A stretch of DNA of 64,000 bases, from contig CM022677.1 of the NCBI GenBank assembly GCA_012295275.1, forward strand, positions 12,451,723 to 12,515,722. The letters run 5' to 3'. Position 1 is the stretch's first letter. Every line of letters starts with the position of its first letter. The DNA is from Chrysomallon squamiferum (taxonomy: Eukaryota > Mollusca > Gastropoda > Neomphalida > Peltospiridae). Below the pieces are notes generated by a model. That model was not told where the DNA came from and ran no database searches. It saw only the letters and a list, made by a program, of their open reading frames with translations. This document shows positions 1-16,850 of this stretch, piece by piece. Made by a program: the position numbers and the translations under genes.

Positions 1-712
1 GAGATAGACAGACAGAAAGAGATTAACCATTAACAAAAAAAGAGACAGGGACATAGCAATACAGAGAGATAGAGACAGGGAGAGAGTCAGACAGACAGAC
101 AGAGAGACAGAAATACTGAGAGAGTCAGAGAAAGAAAGAGATACAGCAGAGAGAAAAAGAGAGATTTAGAGAGAGACAGAGACAGAGGGAGAAAGACAGA
201 AACAAATATACATAGACAGAGAGATATATAGAGAGAGACAGAGATAGAGAAAGAGAGAAAAGAGAGACAGTGATAGAGAGAGAGTCACAGAGAGAGAGAG
301 AGAGAGATAGACAGACAGAAAGAGACTAACCATTAAAAAAAAAAAGAGACAGGGACATAGCAATACAGAGAGATAGAGACAGGGAGAGAGTCAGACAGAC
401 AGACAGAGAGACAGAAATACTGAGAGAGTCAGAGAAAGAAAGAGATACAGCAGAGAGAAAAAGAGAGATTTAGAGAGAGACAGAGACAGAGGGAGAAAGA
501 CAGAAACAAATATACATAGAGAGATATATAGAGAGAGACCAAGAAAGAAAGAGAGAGACAGAAACAGAGACAAAGAGAGAAAAGAGAGAGACAGAGATAG
601 AGAAAGAGAGAAAAGAGAGACAGAGATAGAGAAAGAGAGAAAAGAGAGACAGTGATAGAGAGAGAGTCACAGAGAGAGAGAGAGATAGACAGACAGAAAG
701 AGACTAACCATT
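1..712. repeat. GAGA/GACA compound repeat with long-period copies
   Basis: Purine-rich stretch of GAGA, GACA and GATA steps. A long unit beginning GAGATAGACAGACAGAAAG starts at 1, again at 304 and again at 682, so the array has a period of about 303 then about 378 bases, the longer one from inserted AGAGAAAGAGAGA blocks. Each unit also carries the landmark ATTAACCATTAA followed by a short A run. The open frames that cross it read only Ser/Leu-type low complexity on the minus strand and are not genes. Confidence 0.9.
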
Positions 713-815
713 AACAAAAAACTAACCATTAACCAAACACTAGCATTTAACAAATACTAACCATTAACCAAATACTAACATTTAACAAATACTAACCATT
801 ACTAACATCCCCTAT
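700..815. repeat. CTAACCATTAAC-type short tandem repeat
   Basis: Degenerate repeats of a unit near ACTAACCATTAACAAAT follow directly from the flank of the preceding array, as if the unique landmark inside that array had itself been tandemly amplified. Confidence 0.7.
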
Positions 816-1385
816 GTGTACTAAACCACACCGGGGTGTAGGGGTGGCAACGTTTCCAAAGGGAATGGCTAATTAGTACATTAATATAATAACATTTAAT
901 TGGTTAGATAGATAGACAGATAGATAGATTATGATAGATAAATAGAAGTACCTACATACAGAGATAGTTATTGAAGATAGATGAATAAATGGATACATAG
1001 GGTATTGCTACTTTTCCTAATTTCAAATTCATTTGAAAGCCCTTTCTATATAGAGAGAGACAGAGAGGCCAACAGGGTATAGACAGACGTGTATGTACTT
1101 AAGAATAAGTTATGACATATAAATATCTCCCTCTTGCTTTCTTACTCTCTCTCTCTCACTCTCCAAATCACTCATCCTTACTTACCTGCATGTTTCTATC
1201 TATCTATCTGTCTATCTATATATTTGTTTTATTTCATCATCAGTTTCTCTGGCTATTTGTCTATCTATCTGTCTGTTTGTTGATCAACCTGTGGTGTAGC
1301 TTAATGTTATTACCTGTCTAGCTAACCATTTATTCATTGCTATATCCATTTACCTATCTATCCTCTGTCTGTCTGTTTATAACTA

Positions 1386-1436
<51 letters not shown>

Positions 1437-1960
1437 ATATATATATATATTTATTTATTTATTTATTTATTTATATAATTATCTCTCATTCTCTGAAAAA
1501 TCATACACAGGGCATACTTCACACTTCATACACACAGGGCAGAGTTACCTCAAAAGTCTTCCAAGCTGGTCAAGAAAATCCTTGGAAATGCTGGAGCCAA
1601 AGTTTGTGCTGGTGGTATGATAGCTATATTTATACAACTATCTTGTTTCATGTATGAGTCTCTGTTTATTATTTCACGATCAGGCAATTTTGTGGATTTT
1701 GTACATTCCCCTTTTTTTAGCCAGATTTATCTAAATAAAGAAATATAGAAATAAAAATTAATAAAATAAAAATAACAATAACAATAAATAAATAAAATAA
1801 GCATCAAGCTTATCATTCTAAATCTTAAATAACTAATGTTTACCTATTCCAGGCTAGAAGCATATTATTAATTTCACAATAAAATCTTTGGGATGAAATA
1901 TCTCAGCCATGGAAAATTATTATAAATTATCAATGAATTACACTTTAACAATGTTGTAAT
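816..1960. other. Gene-poor stretch with tetranucleotide tracts
   Basis: Contains GATA/GACA tracts near 903-946, a pure (TCTA) run near 1384-1436, then TA and TTTA runs to 1473. A small non-repetitive island at about 1558-1640 is open in frames on both strands and ends in a minus-strand GTAACT donor-like site. It might be an exon of the gene downstream of it on that strand, but I cannot connect it. Confidence 0.6.
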
Positions 1961-1966
1961 GCTGAC

Positions 1967-1972
1967 TTTATT
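1967..1972 (-). terminator. Poly(A) signal AATAAA
   Basis: AATAAA on the minus strand about 135 bases beyond the stop codon of the five-exon minus-strand gene. Position and orientation fit its 3' end. Confidence 0.5.
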
Positions 1973-2107
1973 TATCTGGATAAGCAGCAAAAGTAACTTT
2001 AAAAACGACTAAATCCTTTGCCTGAGCAAACCTTATAATTAATGAGTTAAGCCATTACAAGCCCTGCATTCATATGTAATGTACATGTGTACTTAAACAC
2101 ATTACTA

Positions 2108-7568
<5,461 letters not shown>

Positions 7569-8357
7569 CTTGTTTACAATAAAAGTTGATTTAAACTTTA
7601 CACCTCTTCTTTTCAATATCAGTGTCATGTAGATAATGACACATTTCCTTAATTTCAGGTGTTCTCACTTCTTCCTTTTTAACAGAAAACCACCCCCCAA
7701 AAATAACATTTTACTTCACTTTTCACTATGGACGTTGCTTTTTATAAAGTTAAAATTGAGATTTCCAAAAACTTAAATAAGGAGAAAGTAATAACGCATT
7801 AAAAATATTTTTTCTCTTAGTAAGTGTCCCATTAATTATGGACTGTGAAGAATGTACATTTTACTCAATTTACTTTTTCACTGTTGATATAAAATTATTA
7901 TACTCTTATTACACCATACATTTTTTTAAATAAGTTTTTATTTTTTATTGTGAATGAAACTGGTTTGGAAAATCAATATTTAAATATTTTCCATTGTTAA
8001 TAATGAAAAATGCATAGATTGTTCAGTATTACTTTCCATATTGCATTCTTATTTATTTATTTATTTATTTATTTTAAATTTTCTGGAATAATAATAATAA
8101 TAATAATTAATTAATTAATTAATTAATAAAATAAAATTTAAAAAAGGTTTGTTGACTTTAAATTTCTGTTGTTTTAGAAAATGAGATCTGATAAAAACAC
8201 TATAATCTTAGAGGTCCTTAGTTCCGAATCGTGAGCATTCACAATCGTTTTTCTTTTTTCTTTTGTTTCTGTTTATGAAGCCTACCCTTGATGTCATTAA
8301 CATTATTAATAAGTGAATATTTCTTATCAGCGAATTCAATTGTAAACGAAGATTAAA
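7569..8357. other. AT-rich intergenic or intronic stretch
   Basis: Lies upstream of the first visible exon of the minus-strand gene. Holds ATTT and AATT tetranucleotide runs at 8045-8125. Beyond about 8210 the base composition becomes less AT-biased, ahead of the plus-strand ORF at 8358. Confidence 0.5.
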
Positions 8358-8552
8358 ATGTTTTCTAGCAGACGCGAAGTGACGTGCGAGTCGGAAATGA
8401 GTCTCGATTACGATATTAGTTTCAAGTCATCTAAAAGAAAAAAGACTAATTTCGGAGGCGAAGACAAAATAAAAACGTTTTTCTTTTTATACTCTTTAAT
8501 ACTGTTAAATCTCGTTAAAACATTAACCTCTTATTTCTTGATATCACTGTAA
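8358..8552 (+). CDS. Possible first exon or small ORF, basic N-terminal segment
   Basis: ATG-initiated frame of 64 codons. The first 37 residues use a more balanced base composition than the surroundings and are charged, with the segments SSRREVTCESEMSLDYD and FKSSKRKKT. After that the frame becomes a T-rich hydrophobic tail that looks like intron read-through. No strong donor is visible at the change of character. It could be the 5' exon of a plus-strand gene whose remainder falls in or beyond the scaffold gap, or non-coding. Family not recognised. Confidence 0.28.
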   Translation: MFSSRREVTCESEMSLDYDISFKSSKRKKTNFGGEDKIKTFFFLYSLILLNLVKTLTSYFLISL

Positions 8553-9429
8553 GATTGTCGTTTAACTAACAGAAAACTACATTAATTTCTCCTGTATTTC
8601 TAACATATTTATTTTTAAAAAGTGTTCTGCTACCATTACAGCCGTTTATAAGATAAAACTGATATTCGGATAAAGAAAAAAATATTAGCTTACTTTATCA
8701 CATTCTGACCAAATTTTCAGCCATAACTTGAGATAACGGCAGTTATCTTTGTGTTACAAGCAGCTGAGCCAAAAAGTACGTGATATTTTTATTAAGAATT
8801 CCCGTCTTTTGCAATCATAATATTAAAATAGATAGTGTTCGTGGGAAGTGATGTTATATTTTATAAGGCAATAAACATATAATCATTAAAAGAGAAGGAT
8901 TATTTTAAGAAATATCTAGAAATACAGATTAATGTGCAGTGGCATGCAGAGGTCTGGTGATATTTGACTGTAGTTCTCTACAAATTACTGTTAGTAGCTG
9001 ATTTTAATGTAATAACGAATATTCTGTTAGGAATACTATTACAGTGATGATTTTTACACGGCGTAATGAAAAAAGAGTTTTGTAGTTTACATGATATTTT
9101 AGATATTTTAGATATTTAGATATTTAGGATTTCTTCGATAAAATTCCTTTTCACAGTTATGCAGATCTAATACTACACTCTAAATTACAAAAAAAGGTGA
9201 AGCAGTAATATTAACCGAATATTTAAAAAAAAAAAAAAAAAAACCAGCTTATTCCAGACTAACGTCTTTTGTCTTATTAACATAACTAGATTATAGAAGT
9301 GATATAAAAAGAGAAATTATATTGATAATTATAGATTATGCTGATAACGTTTATTTTATTCGGTCACTGATATTATAATTACTCCTCATACTTTCACCAC
9401 CTATTAAAATATATTAATTTATATTAATG
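8553..9429. other. No gene seen; short dispersed-repeat similarities
   Basis: A short inverted pair AGATAAC...GTTATCT occurs near 8731-8748. TTTTTACACGGCGTAATGAAAA near 9050 resembles the ends of the tandem copies at 56.3 and 57.05 kb. GTGAAGCAGTAATATTAACC near 9198 resembles sequence near 38.18 kb. A pure A run of about 19 lies at about 9225-9243. Confidence 0.45.
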
Positions 9430-9554
9430 TCGCCGTCGTTGCCATCGTACCGGTGTTGTTCCTAACGTTATTGGTTTACTCCTTTTCGTCTTTTATTCGC
9501 TGTTATTCTTATTTTCTGACCGCGCCCATCATATGTTAAAATATATTATTATTA
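9430..9554 (+). repeat. Unit of dispersed satellite, running into assembly gap
   Basis: Carries the family signature: GTCGCCGTCGTTGCC, then CGGTGTTGTTCCTAACGTT, a TTATTCGCTGTTATTCTTA block, TTTCTGACC and TTAAAATATATTATTATTA. The same order of blocks builds the array at 28.86-29.52 kb and the reversed copies at 16.33 and 49.43 kb. It is cut by the run of Ns. Confidence 0.8.
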
Positions 9555-9754
9555 NNNNNNNNNNNNNNNNNNNNNNNNNNNNNNNNNNNNNNNNNNNNNN
9601 NNNNNNNNNNNNNNNNNNNNNNNNNNNNNNNNNNNNNNNNNNNNNNNNNNNNNNNNNNNNNNNNNNNNNNNNNNNNNNNNNNNNNNNNNNNNNNNNNNNN
9701 NNNNNNNNNNNNNNNNNNNNNNNNNNNNNNNNNNNNNNNNNNNNNNNNNNNNNN
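9555..9754. other. Assembly gap of exactly 200 N
   Basis: Round-number gap, typical of a scaffolding join of unknown true length. It begins within a satellite unit, which explains why assembly stopped. Confidence 0.98.
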
Positions 9755-11194
9755 TAAAATTGTTGCACAGTTATCTATTATTATTTTGTTGTTGTTCCCA
9801 TTCGTTAACGGTGTTGTTAGGTACTGAAATAAAGGTTGACTACAGTTAACTATAAACTGTAAGATCTTTTTATCTGATTTCAGAAACCTTCAATATTATT
9901 ATTGTTTTTTCCGGATATATATTATTTCATTGTGAATAAAATTCATTACCGACAGTAGAATCGATCAAATTAATTTGTAATTAGTGAGATTTAAAAAGAA
10001 AAAACCCCAGAAAGGATGTCAATACATATTGTCGATTGGTGGTCATAGTGAACATGGCTTGCATCTTATGTGCATGTAACAGGCCATTGATATTCAGATG
10101 ATGTATCGTTATCCATGTTACAGACTGGCTTTTGTAACAACAAGAAGTTGGAAGAGATCTCGTTCGAAAACAGTGACAAAGAAATGAAACAACTAAATTA
10201 TTGCTCGATCGACTGGAGAACGTTATCTCTTGTTGACGGAATGATTATACTGGAATTAATGATGGAAGTGAAATGAGTAACGATGAATTCATTGACAGAT
10301 CTGGCTGGAGAACATATTTTTATATAAACAATGGGCCGTAACTCTTAAAAGCTTATAATTATGTTGACTAAAAATAGTTGAGATTCAGTGTTAATTAATG
10401 GAAACTTCAGTTCCTGACACAAATGAAGTCCAGTTTTAATTTTTTTACAGCTTATAAAAAATAGATACATTATAAAACATGTTGAAAGTTAAATATTACG
10501 GAAAAAAAAAAAAGGAAGTAATTTTAGTAAATCTTTCACTGTGGGTTAAAGTTAGCTGATTTAAATATACATTTATCAAAATATTTTTTCTTTAGTTTAT
10601 TTGGAAACATTGTTACGTGATAGGAAATGAATTGGTTAAATTTATTTCAAAACATCCTTAATTTTATCACACTGTTTCGAGTAAGGTTTATGCCCAGGGT
10701 TAACTTTAATATGAAAAGCTGCAAGACCTGGAAAAAAAGCATGAGGAGTTTCAAGTATGGTTAGCATTTTGGTTAGGTTTTGGTTAGGTTTAGGTTAGTC
10801 CAACTTTTGTGCAGAGTTAAATGTCAGTTAACCTGAAGCGTGTCTTCATTCAGCACAAACTGACAATTTATAGATTTTTGGTAAAAGTAAATCAGTTCTG
10901 AAAGAGAACGTCGTTTTAACGAAAACCTTCGAAACTTTTTTTTTTTTTTTTTTTTAAATGTTTTTATTTTATATGTAAAATATATATTTGATAAATTGGC
11001 TTTAAAAAAAAAACAAACAAAAAAACAAATAAATAAACAAATAATAAATAAAAAATAAATAAATAAATTAAAAGAAAAACAGACAATACGTGTGTTGTAA
11101 TATGATTTGTTAAGCTGTATCAGGTGAAATAATATCGCGTTCTGAAACTAATATCTTTCTACCTGCTAATAAAAGTCAACTATAAATACTACTG

Positions 11195-11460
11195 CTACGT
11201 ACAAACAACAAAACATAGTAACTGATATCTCAAAAATGTGAATAGATACTAAACTGCATCCTCACTGGGGATCTGTAAACTCGTCTTTTAAATCCCGGTG
11301 TTACAAAGCATATTTCGTCTTTTCTTCTCTATGCACGCTCGAGTTAGTTTTGGACAAAAGGGACTGATTCACAATAATCACAGAGGAGGGACACAGGGCC
11401 GGTACTGAGGCTTCAGTGTTTATAGGATGTGGAATAAAACCATATATTATTGTTTCATTT
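11195..11460. repeat. 270-bp sub-repeat, first of at least five copies
   Basis: Runs from CTACGTACAAACAAC through GTTTCGTCTTTTCTTCT-like and GGGACTGATTCACAATAA to GGGCCGGTACTGAG and a T-rich tail. Further copies lie at 12851-13118, 18621-18882 and 20241-20505, with a diverged one at about 21970-22180. A faint sixth trace is at about 28745-28865. It is among the most conserved sequence of the whole duplicated zone. Confidence 0.85.
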
Positions 11461-12235
11461 TGATTTGTTTTGTTTATTTATTTATTTATTTTTATTTTTA
11501 TTATTATTATTTTTTTTTAATTTTTAATTTCAGTTTTCTATCAGTTCGTAACCTATAAGTAGAGAAATATGATGCTAAAAATAAATATTGTGACGTCCGG
11601 TTTCTCAAATAGATTACAATACAAATCACTTTAAGACACACACACCACAGACGCATACAAACGTACATACAACTTGGATATATATATATATATATGCTGT
11701 CTCACAGATACGTGCAAACAACGAAAAATATGTAAAGGAGACATAGTAGTGAATAAATAAATACAAACATAAATAAATAAATAATGAATACAGAAGTTAC
11801 TACTATTACTACTACTTCCACTGCTACTATACTACTACTACTACTACTACTAATAATAATAATAATAATAGTGGTAGCAGTAGAATTAGTAGTACTAGTA
11901 TAATTGATATTACTTTTGTTTGCACTACTACTATTATTAATATTACTAGTGTTACTAATTATACTATTACTGTTACTATTACTGCCACTACTACTACTAA
12001 TAAAACTCAGCTATAACTACTACTGCTAATATTTGTATAAGTTATTACTACTACTTCAACGACAACTACTTCTATTACTAGCTACGACAATTACTACTAC
12101 TACTAAGAATAATTGTAATTAATCAGTGTGAACAGTATGCCAGTAATATATTTCATAAGGAACAGTACATATAAATAATCAAAATCAAATAAAATGTGAA
12201 TGCAGTTAAATAAAATAACAAAATAACGATTTTCA

Positions 12236-12237
<2 letters not shown>

Positions 12238-12273
<36 letters not shown>
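12238..12273. repeat. (TA)n microsatellite
   Basis: Pure TA dinucleotide run of about 17 units. The homologous site in copy B near 19677-19690 holds only a short TA run. Confidence 0.9.
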
Positions 12274-12276
<3 letters not shown>

Positions 12277-13294
12277 GGAAAATACCAACGTAATAAATAT
12301 AATAAAAAGTAAATTCATATTAACTAGAACATCTAGTAAATTTACGACGATATTAAATGCCAGGATATAAACGATGGAATCAGTTACAACTACAACTAAT
12401 AATCAGTTCAGTTTTTGTGGAACTGTCATAAAAGCTATACATTTCATAAATAAACCAAATTAAATAAAAATGAGCAAACGAACGAACAAAATGACGACTG
12501 AACTAATGAGGGAACCAGAGAAAGAGAAAAACTAAAATAAAAAATACTGAAAATAAACATAAAAAAGGGAAACAAAATTAACACTGTCACAACACAACTG
12601 AAGGCGTTATTATCATTGATGTTGTTTTTGTGTCATTGCAGTTACCGTTATTATTTCTTTATTGTTGTTATTACTATTACTATTACTTTTATTATTATTA
12701 TTATTATTGTTGTTGTTGTGGTTGTTGTTATTAATCCTATTTGTGTTGTTGTTGTTATTATTATTATTATTATTATTACTCTATGACGCACTGTTTAAAA
12801 TGTTCTATTCACAGATTATGAAGGATGATCTTTAACCCTCTCTCTCATTACTACGTACAAACAACAAAATTTAGTAACTGATATTTGAAAAACGTGACTA
12901 GATACTAAACTGCATCCTCACTGGGGATCTGTAAACTCGTCTTTTAAAGCCCAGTGTTACAAATCATATTTCATCTTTTCTTCTCTATTCACGCTCGAGT
13001 TGGTTGGAGCAAGGGACTGATTCACAATAATCACAGAGGAGGGGAACAGGGCCGGTACTGAGAGTTCAGTATGTTTAAGATGAGGTTCAAAACCATATAT
13101 TTGTGTTTTATTTTATTGAGAAAAACAGTTGCACACACAGACAGATAGACAGAGATCCAACAGCAACACTGAAAACATTATAATGTTAAATGGTTTGTTA
13201 CTTGTTACTTGTTATTCAATGGTATTTATTTAAATAATATTGTTTTGTTTTTTTGTTTGTTTAATTAGAATAAAAATATATTCAGAGAGAGCAG

Positions 13295-13295
<1 letters not shown>

Positions 13296-13386
<91 letters not shown>
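13296..13386. repeat. (GA)n microsatellite
   Basis: About 45 uninterrupted GA units. It is orthologous in position to the run at 22380-22579 in the second copy, which is more than twice as long. Confidence 0.95.
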
Positions 13387-13388
<2 letters not shown>

Positions 13389-14539
13389 CTGCATCAACTA
13401 AGTTCCTGTGTTTGCTGTTTAAAAAGTAATTATGAATAATGGATGACTGACTAACACTACTTATTTTTGTGACAAATGTTCTGTAATGATTAGAATGTAG
13501 CTTACAGGCGCCCTGCACGTTACACACGTATCAGTAACAGTAAGAATGTCTTCATGTTTTCCACTGTGTGGATAAAAAGAAACACAATAACAGTTATCTG
13601 ATTCACATGTCGTAATACAGTGACTGGAACTTATCGACACTCAGGTTAAATAAGATGACTAAAATTCAGCAATTTTTTGTTTACAGTTTTGTGGAGTAGA
13701 ATTTGTTGTTCTGAATAGGTGAGATAAAATACGAGTAAATCTCCAACCCAAACATTTTAGATTTTTTTATTATTAGTAGTAGTAGTAGCAGTAGTAGTAC
13801 TAGTATAACTACTACTACTACAATTGCTGCTATTATTATTACTATTATAAGTATTATTAAAGTATTATTATTATTGATATTTGAAACAATGACATTGGAA
13901 AAAGTTTGACTTTGTACTGTATCGTTTAAAAACATCACTATATGAACGAGCTTACTGAAAGGCTATGAAAACCAGCGAAGCGATAACTTGTATTATTCAT
14001 ACTGGACGTTTTTGTGCTCATGTTTTCTAAATAATCTGGTTCAACAAAACATTCATTCACAATATCAACAAGATGTCAAAATTGTGACGGTTTTATTCAG
14101 ACACACTATTCTCACACACACACACACACACGTAAGGTAAACTGCAAATTAAAACACTTAGTAACACGTAAGCTAAACGCAAATATTCAATCCCTGTTCA
14201 ATTCCCTATTTCCAAACATTTGAGAATTGCTCTCTGATTCAAACAGAAATATACTTGCTTGGTTTAGCTAAATAATAAAATATACAACATTATAATTTCA
14301 TGAATTTAATTGCTTCTTTCTTTCTTTCTGTCTTTATTTATTTATCTTAAATAGAACGAAATAAAATATATATAATAAAGGAATATATATTACTATTATT
14401 TTATTACCATTGTGTATACCTGACTAAAATCATATATTCACCTTCTATCATGTTTTCGTTATTATAGTTTATTTATATATCTTACGAAAAACCTGATACT
14501 ATTCAAATTTAAAGAAGAAGTAATTTTGGCGGCTAAATG

Positions 14540-14900
14540 TATTATCTTTCTCCGACCTTCTACAAACCAGTTGCTGTGTCTATTATTACCGCACGTGTGA
14601 TAGACTGTAACACGCATTTTAAAAATTAATGAACTGCACTCCTTATGTTAAGGTGTTGTTACTTTCACTGCTGTTTACTTTACCACAACCATTTAAAACA
14701 TTCACGATTATTTTTATCTCAGAAGAAACAAAAGTGTTCTAGAAAAAGTTTCAAGACGTCCACCCCTTTATTGAAATTGGTTTATTCCACTCACCGAGTG
14801 ACGTCTGTCAAAACCGGCTTGTTCGCCAGCAAACTGACATTTCAGACGAATAGAAGAGAACTGTTTGCAGGTGTTAAAATTTTCATTTCTTAAGACAAAG
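14540..14900 (+). other. Orphan copy of the TRIM-like gene's 5' exon and its upstream region
   Basis: Matches 23830-24183 closely, including GTGACGTCTGTCAAAACCGG and the exon end GACAAAG followed by donor GTAAGAAG. The start of the intron is also shared (ATTT blocks, GTGTTAGAGTGGAGG, ACCATGAAAATGAGTGAG). No RING, coiled-coil or propeller exon follows before the copy ends near 15950. If promoter activity was duplicated with it, it would yield a non-coding or chimeric transcript. Confidence 0.6.
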
Positions 14901-14908
14901 GTAAGAAG

Positions 14909-14968
<60 letters not shown>

Positions 14969-15835
14969 TTTTTTTGTTGTTCTTGTTATTTCGTTAGTGT
15001 AAGATATTATAAAATAAAACAGTAATCTAGGTTATTTTCATAATAAAATTTTTGTACAAAATTGTTTAGTGTTAGAGTGGAGGTTGTTGCTCAGTGGTCA
15101 GAGAAAAGCAGTGTCTGGCGATGTGTTGTCGCATTTATCTTTCTCGATTACTTTATCAGTGAATGAAGCCATTTAACTGCAGATTAAAAATGTGTTGAGT
15201 TCGACGTTAATAAAATAATGTTCAGCAGCAATCAGAAATTTATTCGTTTACTATGAAATGTTTCGTTCTTATTACACTGTGAATGTCACGATTCTTTCAT
15301 TGTCCACATTCGAGTTTTACCATGAAAATGAGTGAGCTTGGTTACGTAGCATAGGCCGAAATAGTGGTGTGCGAAATTACCTTGCAGCATTCCTTGACAC
15401 GTCACAAATGTTTATTTATTTATTTATTTCATGCTTTGTTTCATATAACGTATTAAAGTGGAACTGTCGTTTTCCTTCTCAAACTGACGTTAAATTTAGC
15501 AAGTTTGTAATTCACTTTAATAGTTCTTTTATTTTCTTACAAACAAAATAAAATTAATAAATGAATCAATAAATGAGTACTTTAAATAGCATATTTATAA
15601 TTTTATAATTAAATTCGCACGTTTATTTATTTATTTTATCCTTTCATTTATTTATTTATTTATATATTCCGTTGGCCCTTTGAAGTAAACGGAATTGATA
15701 TTTTATTTTTATTTTGTGTGTGAATGTTTTCTTTACTTTTGTTTGTTTGTTGTTTTGATTCAAAAATCTTTTGATTTTGACCTCCAGTCAGTTCTTTTCA
15801 ACTGCTATTCTTGTCTCTTATTGCTATTTATTCAT

Positions 15836-15870
<35 letters not shown>

Positions 15871-15875
15871 TGATG

Positions 15876-15920
<45 letters not shown>

Positions 15921-15950
15921 TTGTTTATTTATTTATTTATTTTTTTTTGT

Positions 15951-16330
15951 TATAATATTTAATCATATCAAAATATACTTTTTTATATAAAAATGCATTT
16001 GTTTTATTTTCTAAAATCTTCAGAATATGAAATATGTATTATAATTTTCTTCAAGTGTAAATACATACATTTAATTCTCTCTGTGTGAAAATGTAAAATT
16101 ATACAATTTAGAATTTTCTGAATATGAATGTGTGAATAAAATGCCTTTTGTAAACTGTGAATGTGAAAAAATGACTCAATATTTTTTACTGAAATGTACG
16201 CAGCAAACTAATAGAAACACATTCTATGTATCAGTTCATGTCTTTTGTTTATTGAGACTACTGAATCAAGATTAATAAAGCGTAATTTTTATATTACTGA
16301 CTGTCACGCGGATTCCTCTAAGTTGTAAAT
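15951..16330. other. Spacer between segmental copies; nothing recognised
   Basis: AT-rich sequence without matches to the neighbouring copies, no credible open frame and no strong repeats. Confidence 0.5.
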
Positions 16331-16440
16331 GTGTATCTGTCTCGGGCAGATAATAACGAGAACGTTACAATGGCAACGACGGCGGCATTAGCAGCGATAA
16401 TAATAATATATTTTAGTATAAATTGGAAAGAAAACAAAAA
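16331..16440 (-). repeat. Inverted copy of dispersed satellite unit
   Basis: Reads AACGTTACAATGGCAACGAC, GGCGGCATTA, then AATAATAATATATTTTAGTA. This is the reverse complement order of the unit at 9430-9554 and 28862-29520. Confidence 0.65.
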
Positions 16441-16450
16441 TATCGTTGTT

Positions 16451-16565
16451 GGCGGTGTTGTTAGGTACTCAAAAGTAATTTTCAGTTTAGGATATAAAGG
16501 TTTACTACAGTTAACTATAACTGTACATCTTTTTATCCTGATTTCAGAAACAAAATATTTAAAAT
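16451..16565 (+). repeat. Short partial copy of the segment start
   Basis: GGCGGTGTTGTTAGGTACTC through TTATCCTGATTTCAGAAACA repeats almost exactly at 17199-17310 and, slightly shortened, at 9809-9890. It directly follows the inverted satellite unit, as the copy at 9809 follows the gap that cuts a satellite unit. Confidence 0.8.
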
Positions 16566-16766
16566 TGTTAGTCAAATTGTTCAAAAGTTATGGATTTTTT
16601 AATATAAAATAAAAATTAAACACACATACACACTCACAGATATACAAACATACACACACAGAATTATTAACAAAATAAATTAGTCTGAGTTTGACCAACT
16701 ACTCGGAGAGAGTTGTTACACTGTTAACAATTACTAATTGTTAGTAACTTTCCCCACCTTACAAAC

Positions 16767-16850
16767 GTTATACAGTGTTATACAGTGTTATACAGTGTTA
16801 TACTGTGTTACACAGTGTTATACTGTGTTGCACAGTGTTATACAGTGTTC
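16767..16850. repeat. 10-bp minisatellite GTTATACAGT
   Basis: Around eight units of GTTATACAGT with variants TACTGTGTTA, CACAGTGTTA and GCACAGTGTT. Open frames through it are repeat translation only. Confidence 0.9.

Larger units (their letters stand above)
9809..15950. repeat. Segmental copy A (upstream region of the TRIM-like gene)
   Basis: Collinear with 17199-20505 followed by 22185-25170. Anchors: GGTGTTGTTAGGTACT at 9809 and 17201; GGATGTCAATA near 10014 and 17479; CTGATTCACAATAAT within the 270-bp sub-repeat; AACAGCAACAC near 13158 and 22216; the splice-site-bearing exon at 14900 and 24183; and CAGCATTC near 15387 and 24631. Differences are mainly microsatellite lengths and scattered substitutions; around the exon I count about 5% mismatch. 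Copy A ends in ATTT/ATT microsatellites at 15830-15945, and beyond that nothing matches the coding part of the gene. Confidence 0.85.

Noticed and set aside
715-800. Telomere-like repeat
   Set aside because: The motif is CTAACCATTAAC with A-rich spacers, not a run of TTAGGG/CCCTAA, and it sits beside a GAGA array from which it derives.
9529-9768. Open frames crossing the run of Ns
   Set aside because: Artefact of unknown bases in the scaffold gap.
14645-14893. 82-codon plus-strand frame over the orphan 5' exon
   Set aside because: The equivalent frame is broken in the homologous exon at 23.9-24.2 kb and the product has no family features; the block is better read as non-coding exon.
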